Shown one piece after another: positions 42,046 through 53,894 of a stretch of DNA of 64,000 bases; the first letter of the stretch is position 1; each line of letters starts with the position of its first letter. The DNA is from Plicaturopsis crispa FD-325 SS-3 (lineage: Eukaryota; Basidiomycota; Agaricomycetes; Amylocorticiales; Amylocorticiaceae), in the NCBI GenBank assembly GCA_000827205.1, contig KN832566.1, positions 328,543-392,542 of the forward strand. The letters run 5' to 3'. The position numbers were made by a program, and so were the translations under genes. Under the pieces are notes generated by a model. It did not search any database. It saw nothing but the letters and a program-made list of their open reading frames with translations, and had not been told where the DNA came from.

Positions 42046-45000
42046 ATGGCGTCTCTTCAAAATGATGTTCTGGACCGTATCTTTCAAGGGCTTAAGAACA
42101 AGAATCACGACGTCCGCCTCGAATCTGCGCTGGAGCTGCGCCATTATGTATGTCCCCATCCGCACATTGTGTCTCTCAACTAACCATGCATCCAGGTCGC
42201 TACAACCGTAGCGGAGATGTCTTCGGATACCGCTGCCAAACTCTGGGATGATAATATCAACAAGCGACTGTTTGAACTCGTTCACAGTCAAGTTAGCAAT
42301 GTCGAGAAACTTGGCGGAATATTGGCCATCGGTGCGTTTGCTTACTATGAACGCGTGTCATTTTGACCAACCACGTATCCCAGACAACCTTTTGGACGTC
42401 GACGGAGGCGAGACGATTGAGTCCAAGCGTAACCTCTTCCGCTTCTATAACTATGTCAAATCTCTCCTCCCAAATCCCGATGTCAACATCATGTTGTCCG
42501 CGTCCAAAACTCTCGGTCAAATTGCTGCTATCGGTGGCGCTGCATTTGGGGAGCACTTCATGGACTACGAGGTCCCCGCCGCAATCGGTCTGCTCCAAGG
42601 CGACAAACCGGGCGACAAGCAAGACGCGTCGCGATACGCCGGTGTCCTCATTCTCAAGGAACTCGCACGCAACAGTCCAACGTACTTCCATACTCATATC
42701 AACATCGTCTTCGAGAAGATCCTAACCCCGCTCCGGGATGCACGCGTCTTCATTCGCGAAGGTGCTGCAGAACTACTCGCCGCATGCCTCGAGATCGTCA
42801 CGCAACGCGAGCGCCAGACTCGAAGCCCATACTTGCTACGCATACAACAGGACGCGCAGGCGGGCCTTCGAATGTCCCAGCCTGAAATTATTCACGGTGC
42901 GCTGTTGACGTATCGCGAACTGTTGCTTCACGGTGGCATGGTATGATTTCCCCAGCTACTTTTGTTCAGTTGCTAATCTGCCGCTACAGTTCATGAAGGA
43001 GATATTTTTGGACACCGCAGAACAGATACTTTCTTTCAAGACGCACCGAGATGGACTGGTGAAGAAGATGGTTATCACGTTGATACCAACGCTGGCCGCA
43101 TACGACACACAAACGTTCTCCGAGCATTTTCTTCACAAGTCGATGGCGCATCTGCTGACGCAGCTCGACAAGCCCAACGAGCGCTCTTTCGGTGTGTGTT
43201 TTCTTCTTTCCTTATCCTTTCTTATTGCTGACAATTGCATAGCGTTCATTGCCATTGGACACACGGCTGCTGCCGTGGGCAGTGACATGAAGCCCTTCCT
43301 GGATTCGATTATGGTGCAAATCAAACAAGGTCTCCAGATGCGCGGAAAGAAGAACGCTCCATCAGAGGAGCCCATATTTCAATGCGTCGGCATGCTTGCC
43401 TCCGCCGTTGGTCCGAATCTGACGAAACTGCTGCACGACCAATTGGACTTGATGTTTGCATGCGGATTGAGCGAGCCCTTACAACAGGCTCTTATTGCAA
43501 TCGCGCGGCATATACCTCCTCTGCTCAAGACTATTCAAGGTACGTGACACTTGCCCTCAACTAGTGCAATACTGATTTTTGTTCGCAAGATCGACTACTT
43601 GATCTGTTATCGAATATCTTGAGTGGTCAGCCCTACAAGCCACTGGGTGCACCGTCTTCGATAGTGCGCAGCGACATAGCGCGTGATATTAATGCGACAC
43701 AGCTAAGCACGAACGGGAAAAGTCCCGAACTGATAACTCTCGCATTGAACACCCTAGGTTCCTTCGATTTTAGCGGCCATGTACTCAACGAATTCGTCCG
43801 AAACTGCGCGCTGCCCTATCTCGAGGACGACCATGCGAAAGTGAGACGTGCCGCAGCATTGACATGCTGTCGCCTATTCGTCCGCGATCCCATATGCTAC
43901 CAATCCAGTAGCCATGCTATCGAGATCATCAGCGATGTTTTGGACAAATTGTTGACAGTAGGAATAGCGGATCCAGGTGGGAGGCGTCGGCATGCACATG
44001 TTATGACGGACTCATCTCTTTTCCAGATGCGACAATCCGGCAGACGGTACTATCCTCGCTGCATGAACGCTTTGATAAACATCTGGCACAGGCGGAGAAC
44101 GTTCGTTCTCTGTTCATCGCCCTGAACGACGAGGTATTCGAGAACCGCGTAACAGCCGTCGGGTTGATTGGGCGACTAGCTATGCACAACCCAGCGTACG
44201 TGATGCCGTCTCTGCGGAAGGCATTGATCCAGCTCCTCACTGAGCTCGAGTACTCTACGGTGATGCGGAATCGCGAGGAGTGTACGCGTTTGCTCACGTT
44301 GCTCGTGAGCTCCACGCAACGCCTTATCAAACCGTACGCGTTACCCATGCTGCGTGTGCTATTGCGCAAAGCAAACGACCCTAATCCCACCGTCGCCGCG
44401 AACGTCATCATGTGCCTCGGAGAGCTTGTCTGTGTCGGCGGCGAGGATGCGTTACCACACGTTCCCCAGCTTATGCAGTGCATCCTGGAACGCTTGTCCG
44501 ATCCGCTCATTGTCAAGCGTGATGCAGCGCTACATACGCTCGGCCAAGTGTGCTCCAGCACAGGCTATGTTATCACGCCGCTCGTCGAGTACCCGCAATT
44601 ACTCCAACTCCTTGGCAAGATTTTGAAGACGGACCCAACCCAGACGGTAAGGCGCGAGGTAGTCAAGGTTCTGGGTATTCTTGGTGCGTTGGACCCATAT
44701 CGACGCAAGGTACGGCATCATCCGGCATCCGTCATACATCCGTATTCACCCTATTCTCTAGAGCAAGCCTGAAGAGGATGCCGTCAATAGCGAGACCGCC
44801 GTCTCTGCTGTAAACATGGTTCCTCTCAATAACGCTGCGCCTTCAGCATCAGATGATTACTTCCAGACTGTTGTCATCAATGCCCTCCTCGGCGTACTCA
44901 AAGACCAGTCCCAAAGCAGCCATCACCACACTGTCATCGAAGCTATCATGTCGATCTTCAAGACGCAGGGTCTCAAATGTGTCTCATTCTTACCCCAGGT

Positions 45001-48000
45001 ACAAATTTTTGTCAACATTAACTGCTTGTGGGCCCTCACATCTTCAACATTAGATCATACCGGCTTTCGCTGAAGTTACTCGAACTTCTCCAGCACGGAC
45101 TCAGGACTTCCATCTGCAACAATTGGCCATTCTCGTTGGCATCATCAAGCAGCATGTGCGAGGCTATATGCTAGAGATATTCGGCCTCGTCACGGACTTA
45201 TGGGAACACCAAGCACTCCAACTTCCCATCGTCGCTCTTATCGAGGCGCTTGGAAAGGCGCTCGATGCAGAATTCAAGCCATTCTTGCCGGCCATTCTCC
45301 CTCCGATCCTCAAGGTCTTCGAAGGTGAATTGACCGACAAACGTGTGAATACTCAAATCAAGGTGTTCGACGCATTCCTTACCTTCGGGGCCAACATTGA
45401 GGAGTATATGCACCTCGTAATCCCGATCATCGTCAAATCTTATGAGCGACCCGACGGTAGCACAGCGCTGCGCAAGCGTGCCATACAGACGATCGACGGA
45501 CTGTCGCGGCGCGTTAACTTCTCGGACCATGCATCGCGCATCATACATCCCCTAGTTCGCGTTCTCGAGAATTCGAACAATGAGCTACGCCAGGCTGTGA
45601 TGGATACACTATGCTCCCTCGTGAAACAGCTTGGATCTGATTTCGCCATCTTCGTTCCGACTATCAACAAGGTATATTTCTAACGGTCCTCCTGTTTTGT
45701 TGTTACTGAGACGTACTGTTTTGAAGTGTTTGATGCGTAACCGTATCACGCACCCAGCATACGAAAACTTAATATCCAAACTCCTCAGTGGCGAGCGTCT
45801 CCCCCAGGAAACAGGCGTGTTTGAATTGCTGTTCGTATTACATCTGTCTCAATTTTGCCTACATTAACGTGAATATCTCAAAGGATGAGTCAAGATTCGA
45901 AGGCGCCAGAATTCTCAGCTCCGGCAGAAGCTACGAAGATGACGGTGAACCAACAGCACCTAAAGCAGGCTTGGGACGTCTCTCAAATATCATCTCGGGA
46001 AGATTGGATCGAGTGGATGCATCGCCTCTCTGTTGAGTTTATGAAGGAATCGCCTTCCCATGCACTGCGTGCTTGTATGAGTTTGGTCGATGTCCATCCT
46101 CCCCTGGCTAAAGAACTTTTTAACGCTGCCTTCATCTCTTGCTGGAGCGAGCTTTACGACCAATATCAGGTTCGTTTTTTTATCTGTCGCAGTGCAAGTT
46201 GTCTGACTCCTTGCCTGATTTTTAGGAGGGTCTTGTTCGCTCGATTGAGACCGCCATCACGTCTCCCAATGCACCATCGGACCTCATTCATCGCCTGTTG
46301 AACCTTGCAGAGTTCATGGAACACCAGGAGAAACCCTTGCCGATCGAGAACCGCACCTTAGGAGAATATGCGATGAAGTTTCATGCGTACGCTAAGGCGC
46401 TGCACTACAAGGAACTCGAATTCTTTTCCGAGACGTCACCTACCATCATCGAGGATCTCATCAGTGTCAACACGAGACTGCAGCAACACGATGCGGCTTG
46501 GGGGACCCTGGTTATTGCCCGTGAGCAGTACGACGACACCAAGCACGAGGAATGGTACGAACGACTCGGGCGATGGCATGAGGCTCTCGCCGCCTACGAC
46601 AAGAAGGCGTTGCAAGACCCCGATTACCCTGGCCTCCAGATGGGCCGAATGAAATGTCTTCACGCCCTTGGGGAATGGGATAGGCTTGCTACTTACGTCG
46701 ATGAATATTGGGCCAATGCCAATCACGAAGATCGACGGGAAGTGGCCCCTATGGCTGCAGCGGCTGCATGGTCGATGCACGATTGGGACTCCATGGACGA
46801 CTACATATCGACCATGAAATCTGACTCCCCCGATCGGTCATACTACAGAGCTATCCTATCTGTCCATCAGAATCAATTCCCCAAGGCAATGATTCACATT
46901 GCCAAAGCCCGTGACCTCCTCGACCCCGAGCTATCGTCCTTCGTTGGTGAAGGTTACGGTCGTTCATACAAGTAAGTCTCATTTGCTCATCCCATGTCTG
47001 TAATGTCAACGTTGTCGCATCACAGCATCATGGTTCGGGCGCAAATGCTTTCTGAGCTTGAAGAAATAATCGACTACAAAAAGCACGCTGACCAACCTGA
47101 CCGCCAGCGTATGATGCGGAAGACTTGGATGAAACGGTTTGTGATTGCAGCACCTTTTCCAGCCACTACGATTAATGTCACCTTTCAGGCTACAAGGGTG
47201 CCAGCCCGACGTCGAAGTATGGCAACGAATCCTTCAAGTGCGAGCGCTCGTGCTCCTCCCTGAAGACGATCCTGTCATGTGGATTAAGTTCGCAAATCTC
47301 TGCCGCAAGTCCGAGCGCATGGCGTTGGCGGAAAAGACAATCAACTCCCTTCTCTCTCCGGATCGGGTATGTACCTTTTCAAGGAATAGTTATCGCCCTC
47401 CAACTAATTCTGTCATACAAGCTACACCATCTTCGGGATAATCAGCAACCGAAGGCTCCGCCTAACGTCGTCTATGCACAATTGAAATACATGTGGGCCA
47501 ACGGGTCTCGAGACGAAACACTGACGTTCCTGCGCCACTTCTCAGAGAGTCTCAAACGGGACCTGGAAGTCGAAACGCAGGAACCCACTCATCGTTCTGG
47601 GGTATCAAAGACAAAGCTTGAAGAGGTCTCGCGATTGCTCGCTCGATGCTATTTCAAGCAAGCAAAGTGGGGTGCTGAGACAAAAACGAATTGGAACGAT
47701 GTGAGTCCATTTCTCTGACTGTTCGCGCCGATTTACCAAAGTTGAACGATACAGCGGGACGTTGAGAGGATACTACATAACTACATGCTCGCGACGCACT
47801 TCGATCCGACGTGGTACAAAGCCTGGCATACATGGGCTTTAACTAATTTCGAAGTTGTTTCCAATCTTGAGAGCCATGCCGAGGACAGGACGGATGATAT
47901 ACCGGGTGATGATCTCGCACACCATGTCGTCCAAGCTGTCAAAGGTATCGAATCTCTGCTTTCTCTGTGTACTATATGACTGGGGTTTAACTTTTCCTGT

Positions 48001-50650
48001 AGGCTTTTTCAAATCTATAGGTCTTCGAAACGAGAACGCCCTCCAAGACACTTTGCGGATTCTGACGCTTTGGTTCAAATTCGGCACTCACGACGATGTC
48101 AGTCATGCCATGAGCGACGGATTCTCTACCGTCGGAGTGAATACGTGGCTCGAAGTCATCCCTCAGGTAACTTCACGGCGTACCATCACCATCTTGAGAA
48201 TCTACACTCACCCTCAATTCTCAATTTAAAAGGTCATCGCTCGCATCCAAACTCCAAGTGACAATATCCGGAGAAATATTAATAATCTGTTGAACGATGT
48301 CGGAAAACATCATCCCCAGGCGCTAATCTACCCTTTGACGGTGGCGTCAAAATCGCCCAGCGTTGCAAGGAAGAATGCTGCCCTGGAGATTATGGATCGC
48401 ATGCGGGAGCATAGCTCAGAGATAATTCAGCAGGTATGCAATCCAAGTAAACCGCTGTGGGCCTTCGCTTATCATCTCCTGAAAGGCTTTGGTGGTCAGT
48501 CACGAGCTAATTCGAGTCGCAATTTTGTGGCACGAGCTTTGGCATGAGGGCCTCGAGGAGGCTTCTCGATTGTACTTCTCCGCTCGTGATCCACAAGGGA
48601 TGTTGGCAGTTTTGGCACCTTTACATGACATGCTAGAGGCTGTGAGTATTTCCCCTTGCGTATAGAGCTGATACTCACGACTTACCCTAGGGGCCGACTA
48701 CGGCACGAGAGACGTCTTTCGCACAAGTGTTCGGAAAAGATCTACACGAGGCTCGGGAAGCGTGCCACAGATACCGAGTCTACAATGATACCAGTGAATT
48801 GGACAAGGCTTGGGATCTGTACTACACGGCAAGTGCTTGTCGTTCTCATTAAAAGAAAATATGATGCTAATGATATTGCAGGTCTTCAAAAAAATCGAGA
48901 AGCAACTCCCTCAACTGACGACACTAGATCTCCAATATGTTTCCCCGGACCTACTGAAACTGCGCAATCTAGAGCTGGCTGTTCCGGGTACGTGAACCCT
49001 CAACACCGCCTTTAGTGATAACGTCAAACAAAAAACATCCTTAGGAACCTACCAAAGTGGACGACCAATTATTCGGATAACATGCTTTTCTCCGAAACTG
49101 TCCGTCATTTCCTCAAAACAGAGGCCTCGCCGTTTGTCGTTGGAAGGGAGTGACGGCCGAGACTATCAATACGTTTTGAAAGGTGGGTGTTTAATTACAT
49201 TTGCAGTGACGTCCATTCATTGTATCTCTCTCAGGTCACGAGGATCTCCGACAAGACGAGAGAGTCATGCAGCTCTTCAGTTTGGTCAACACGCTCCTGT
49301 CTGTCGATACCGACAGCTTCAAGCGCCGGCTGCATATTCAGCGTTATCCTGTGATTCCACTTGCTCCAAATGCCGGTCTCCTCGGCTGGGTCCAGGATAG
49401 TGACACACTGCACGTTCTAGTTCGCGATTACCGCGAGTCGCGCAAGGTTCTCCTGAACATCGAATATCGCTTGATGCTACAAGTAAGCTGCCACAGTGCT
49501 GTCACGACCTTTTTTTCAACAAATTTCGCAACAGATGGCTCCCGATTACGAGAACCTTATTCTGCTACAAAAGGTTGAAGTCTTCGAATATGCTCTAGAG
49601 AACACCACGGGCCAAGACCTTTATCGTGTTCTATGGCTCAAGAGCACGAATTCGGAGCACTGGCTAGAGCGTCGCGCAACTTACACTCGGTCGTTAGCGG
49701 TGACGAGCATGGTTGGACACATCTTGGGCTTGGGAGACCGGCATCCGTCGAATTTGCTCTTGGAGCGTAGCACCGGCAAGGTCGTGCACATTGATTTCGG
49801 CGATTGTTTCGAAGTTGCTATGCACCGAGAAAAGTTCCCGGAGAAGGTCCCCTTCCGCCTGACGAGAATGCTAACACATGCTATGGAGGTAAGTCAATCC
49901 ATATATTGTTGGCACTGGCACTCATTGTTCTTCCATATTTTAGGTCAGCGGGATCGAAGGCAGTTACCGCCGTACCTGCGAAATAACGATGCAAGTGTTG
50001 CGCGACAACAAGGAATCGTTGATGGCTGTGTTGGAGGCATTTGTATATGACCCCCTTATCAACTGGAGACTTATGCAAACAGATGTGGACCTACGGCATG
50101 GAGAAGGTGAACTGCCAGCACTGCTGTTCGAATATGACAGAAAGTAAGACGGTCTCATGAACAGATTCTACTGCAGATCCCGATCGCGCTGCCGAGCTTG
50201 CACGGGTAGCTGCATACCCCCAGGGCCCAACTCGCAAGCTGAAGGCAGACGAAAACGATATTTTCAACGGTAATATTTTGTGTATATTTTGGTGTTCCAC
50301 GCAAACTAAAGCGTTTCTTGTGTCTGTAGAAGCCACAGGCGAGCCAGGTGCACGCCAGGAAGTACGCAATGCGCGGGCTCTCGTCGTATACAACCGCGTG
50401 CAACATAAGTTGACTGGTACGTTTGCTCATTCTATTCGCTGCAAGGTAAAGGTTTTCACTCTGGTGACATAGGCCGCGATTTCAACCCGGACGTCGTGCT
50501 CAGCGTGACCTCGCAAGTGGACAAGCTAATTTCGCAAGCGACTGCGTTAGAAAACCTGTGCCAGTGTTTCTCAGGATGGTGCGTTGTTTCAGTCGACTTT
50601 ACCGTACCTCCGCTTTCTAACTACAAGTGTGTAGGTGTGCTTTCTGGTAG
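42046..50650 (+). CDS. tor: TOR serine/threonine kinase (PIKK family)
   Basis: This is the target of rapamycin, the catalytic core of TORC1/TORC2 that couples nutrients to growth. The 8.6-kb gene has well over twenty short introns. N-terminal HEAT repeats run from about 42.0 to 45.9 kb and the FAT domain from about 46.0 to 48.4 kb. The FRB domain lies at about 48.5-49.0 kb: [13 protein letters not shown] keeps the serine that contacts rapamycin-FKBP12, and [13 protein letters not shown] keeps the tryptophan. The kinase domain lies at about 49.1-50.1 kb, with [16 protein letters not shown], the catalytic loop [13 protein letters not shown] and the metal-binding [12 protein letters not shown] is at the end: [19 protein letters not shown] then SGWCAFW. 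The last intron (50579-50634) splits the tryptophan codon of GW-CAFW; the stop is TAG at 50648-50650. The start is ATG 42046 ([17 protein letters not shown]). Confidence 0.95.
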
Positions 50651-51232
50651 TGTCTTGATACGGACTGATAGCTTTCGTGCATTGTCTGGCATTGTATCCC
50701 AATCTGTATATTTATTTAATACCTCGCAATCTCTTTCTCGTTTAACAGGACTTCCGCCGCCGTGTTCTTGTCGCTTTGCTGCCATCACAAGCCTTAACAG
50801 TCGTGCAGGTGTTGCGATTATGGAACTGACAATGGCGTGCGGTCTGTCTTGGATTGATCTTATACCTCTACGCTACGAGGTGTGCCAACTTTCTATTTCC
50901 CACATAAGCTTCAGATCGTAGTCCTCACAACTTCAACATCTCAACGAAATCAAAAAATCATGGCGACTGGCAAGGGGGCATATACTTGTGTGCATCTAAC
51001 TACAGTTATAGACATGGGCTCTCTTGGATCCTAAAAAACAGTGCATAAACTTCGAAAACAGGATAGCGGGAAACGACTGCAAGGACGAAAGAAATACAAG
51101 AACGGAATAATCGAAGGCGGACCAGACATATGCATGCATAAACGACGAGAGCGCGAAAACACGAAAACGAATCAAAGGAATAGAAAGACATTATGACCAA
51201 AGAAAAATAAAGGCGCCCACATGCACAGAACA
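50651..51232. other. Convergent intergenic region, TOR / unknown gene
   Basis: A 582-bp spacer between 3' ends. Nothing beyond probable 3'UTRs is seen. Confidence 0.5.
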
Positions 51233-53548
51233 TCACCGCACGCGTCTTGCAGCACCCCCGCTCACGACCCTCTCCTGGCGGGCGTACACCCGCTTCTTCC
51301 GCACCTCCCTCATCATTTCCTTTGCAGCCGGTGAGAGCTCCGACGACGACGCGGGGGACGGGGTCTTGCCGCGCGGCGGGCGAAATATCGACCGCGTCCG
51401 TATGGGCGTGAACGGCACGATCGGCGGGAGTTGTGGTTTCGAGTTCTTGGAGCCTACCATATATAACAAAAACGAATTAGTATATCACGCACACGTTTGT
51501 ACGAAAAGGGGGAAGGGGCACGTACGGAGGCCGTTACCTTTCTGCGCAGACGAAGAAGGTACGTGAGCGTGGCTGTTCTCCTTGTCGGGTTCCGGACCCG
51601 ATCTGTTGGTGGGACGCTGCTGGCCGTAGTGCCGAGGAGGTTTAACGGCGGGTGCGGGCTTGCCGCTAGGTGCTGCAGCGCTGTTCCTCGATCTGGCCGC
51701 AGAGCTCGGGCCAGGCGCAGGGTGGCGCGCAACATAGGCCAGCTCCTGGTCCTCAAAGTCGACCACGGACCGTGCACTGTCACTGGACGCGGAGTGGCGG
51801 TGGCGCGCGGCCGGGATAGGCGTGTAGGGGTCTACGTACTCTGATGCCGGTTTGGACGAGTCGGTAGCGTCGGTCGGGGTAGTTGCCTCTGTGTAATCTG
51901 AGTACGGGCCACGGGAAGATGTACGGCGGGAATCTTCTGTGCCGCGTGTGTACGCACTGAGGTTGGTGTTGCTGCCATTGCTCGACCGCTCGCTGAAGAT
52001 CGTAGATGCGGGCTGCGTGCTGTGCGAAGACGAAAAGGTCTTGCGCGTAGCCGGGAACGTATTATGTGCTGCAAGCGATGAGAAGGTGTTCCGGGTCGAG
52101 GAGAAGGTACGCGAAGAAACGGATTGTTGCTGGGGAGGTGGACGGGGGCCACGGATGCGTCCCGTCTGCGCCTGTACGTCAAGTGTATTGGTTATAGTAG
52201 CATGGTGGACTTGCGGCCCGGCGCACAGCGTGTCGGCGTCACGCGAGCCTGTAGACGGCCGCAGGCGGTTGCGCAGAGTCATCCACGCGGGCGTGGACAC
52301 GATGTGGTCGTGGCTAGTATCAGAGGAAAAGCGGGATGCAGGAACCGGTGGGGAGTCGGGAATGGAGGCGTTATAATCCAGATACCGAGAGGGAACCTCG
52401 GGGGAGGGGGAGTAGCGCGACGGGGACGACGGTGCCGGTGAAGAGGGAGGCAAGGCTGGGAGCGCGCGCTCCTCCTTGTCGGGCATATTGTGTTGTTTGT
52501 TGGTCAGGAAACGGAAAGGTGCGAGGGCGTCGTGCTCAGGGTCGCTGAGCTCTGTGCCGGTGCTGAGCTCGACCTCCATTGAGGAGATGGCATTTCCGTC
52601 GAGAATCGACGCGTCGTTCGAAGAGAGCGTGGTGTTCGTGCGGACGTATGGGTCGTCTATATGGGTACGTGTGGGGAGATGTGTTTGGGCATCGGTGGGG
52701 GTTACGAGGCCAAGCGAAGACGTATCGGAGGCACTGTCTTCTCCTTGCTCTCTGAGATACACATGAGCAAAGTCCAGACAGCAGAAAAAGACCAACGTAC
52801 TGGAGGAACCGTTCGGCCCACGAGATATCGCCTTCGGGGGCGCTGCTATTTCTAACGTCATTGTCTGAGTCGGCACCCAGAAGTTGCCGCAGCGTCGAGC
52901 CCGTTCTGCGCGTCTGCGCGCGTCCTTGGCTAAGCTCGCCCAGCTCCGCGCCCGGGGACGGCGGTGTATTAGAGAAAGCATGCGCGTCAAGGCAGCCATG
53001 CGCATCGTACATATCGAGCAGACTCGCTACGGAGGGGTCCTGCCGCAGCGTCTTTGCCCGGGGTGTGACTGGATCGAGTCTCTGGGATGAGTCGACAGGC
53101 GGGTTGGCGTTCGGGAATTCGGTGCGCGTGTGCTGGGTGCGTCGTCCGACCTTGACGGTGTACGTCCCCGTGGCGGCACGGCTTGCGAGACTGGAAGTCG
53201 ACGCGGTTGGCGTGTTGATAATGCGATCTATGGGATGGGCTGGCGCGTCCAAAATTAGTCATTTCTGCTTGGTAAAGAAAGTACGAAGTCTAAGCACGCA
53301 CGTAGAGGTGGAAGAGACGCGTAGTCGATCTCGGAGACAACAGCAAAGTGGGCAGACGAAGAGCGCAACAAACGTGCAGCTTGTCTGTCTTGCTTGTCCT
53401 GTTCAAGGCCTGCGCCTTCGTCTTCCTGGGGCTCCGCATCTTCTGGAACTACAAGCAGGCCCGACTCGTTAAGATCGATCAGAGGCTTGCGCCGGTTTCG
53501 ATTTCTGCGTTTGCTACCGATGGAAAATATGCGTTTGAGGAAGCCCAT
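51233..53548 (-). CDS. Unknown disordered protein with Gly2 basic N terminus
   Basis: I do not recognise the family. It begins MGFLKRIFSIGSKRRNRNRR at the ATG 53546-53548. Glycine at position 2 followed by a basic cluster could be an N-myristoylation and membrane-anchoring signal, though the residues after glycine are not an ideal match. The next exon, joined in phase after DYASLPPL, carries HPIDRIINTPTASTSSLASR and VKVGRRTQHTRTEFP. The long middle exon (about 52.7 to 51.5 kb) is Ser/Thr/Pro-rich with repeats of the type RTFSSTRNTFSS and TRKTFSSSHST. The last exon holds a conserved-looking basic tail (PPIVPFTPIRTRSIFRPPRG, AAKEMMREVRKKRVYARQER) and ends with TGA at 51233-51235. It is probably a phosphorylated scaffold; that is inference only. 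Confidence 0.7.
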
Positions 53549-53894
53549 GTTCGTTCAAGTTGTATCGAGTCGTTCCAATAGTCGGTGGATTGTTTTTATT
53601 ATTTCGTAGGAGTCGCCTTGATTACGGGGCTATACGGCGTCGTGTAAAGAGCGTGAGTGGACGTTTGAACGACAGGAAACAGAAAAATAAAGAGGACTTT
53701 GAGGAGGACAAGAAGAGAGAAATTGAACTTTGGAATGAACCAACTACAGAAGTCACGTGAAATAATAATAAAATAATAAAAATAATAAAAGCTCCCGCCC
53801 TCGTGCCGCTAAATGGACCAGGTTTATTTTTCTACGCGACATTTGTACAAGAAATGAGAGCTGCTGCTGCTAGCAGAGCCGGTGAGGACGTGCT
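53549..53894. promoter_or_regulatory. Bidirectional promoter, unknown gene / RBR ligase
   Basis: A 346-bp head-to-head spacer with A/T-rich AATAATAAAATAATAAAAAT near 53765. No gene is visible. Confidence 0.4.

Noticed and set aside
52861-53472. A 203-codon plus-strand open frame
   Set aside because: Antisense to the disordered minus-strand gene; no start context, no introns and no motif.
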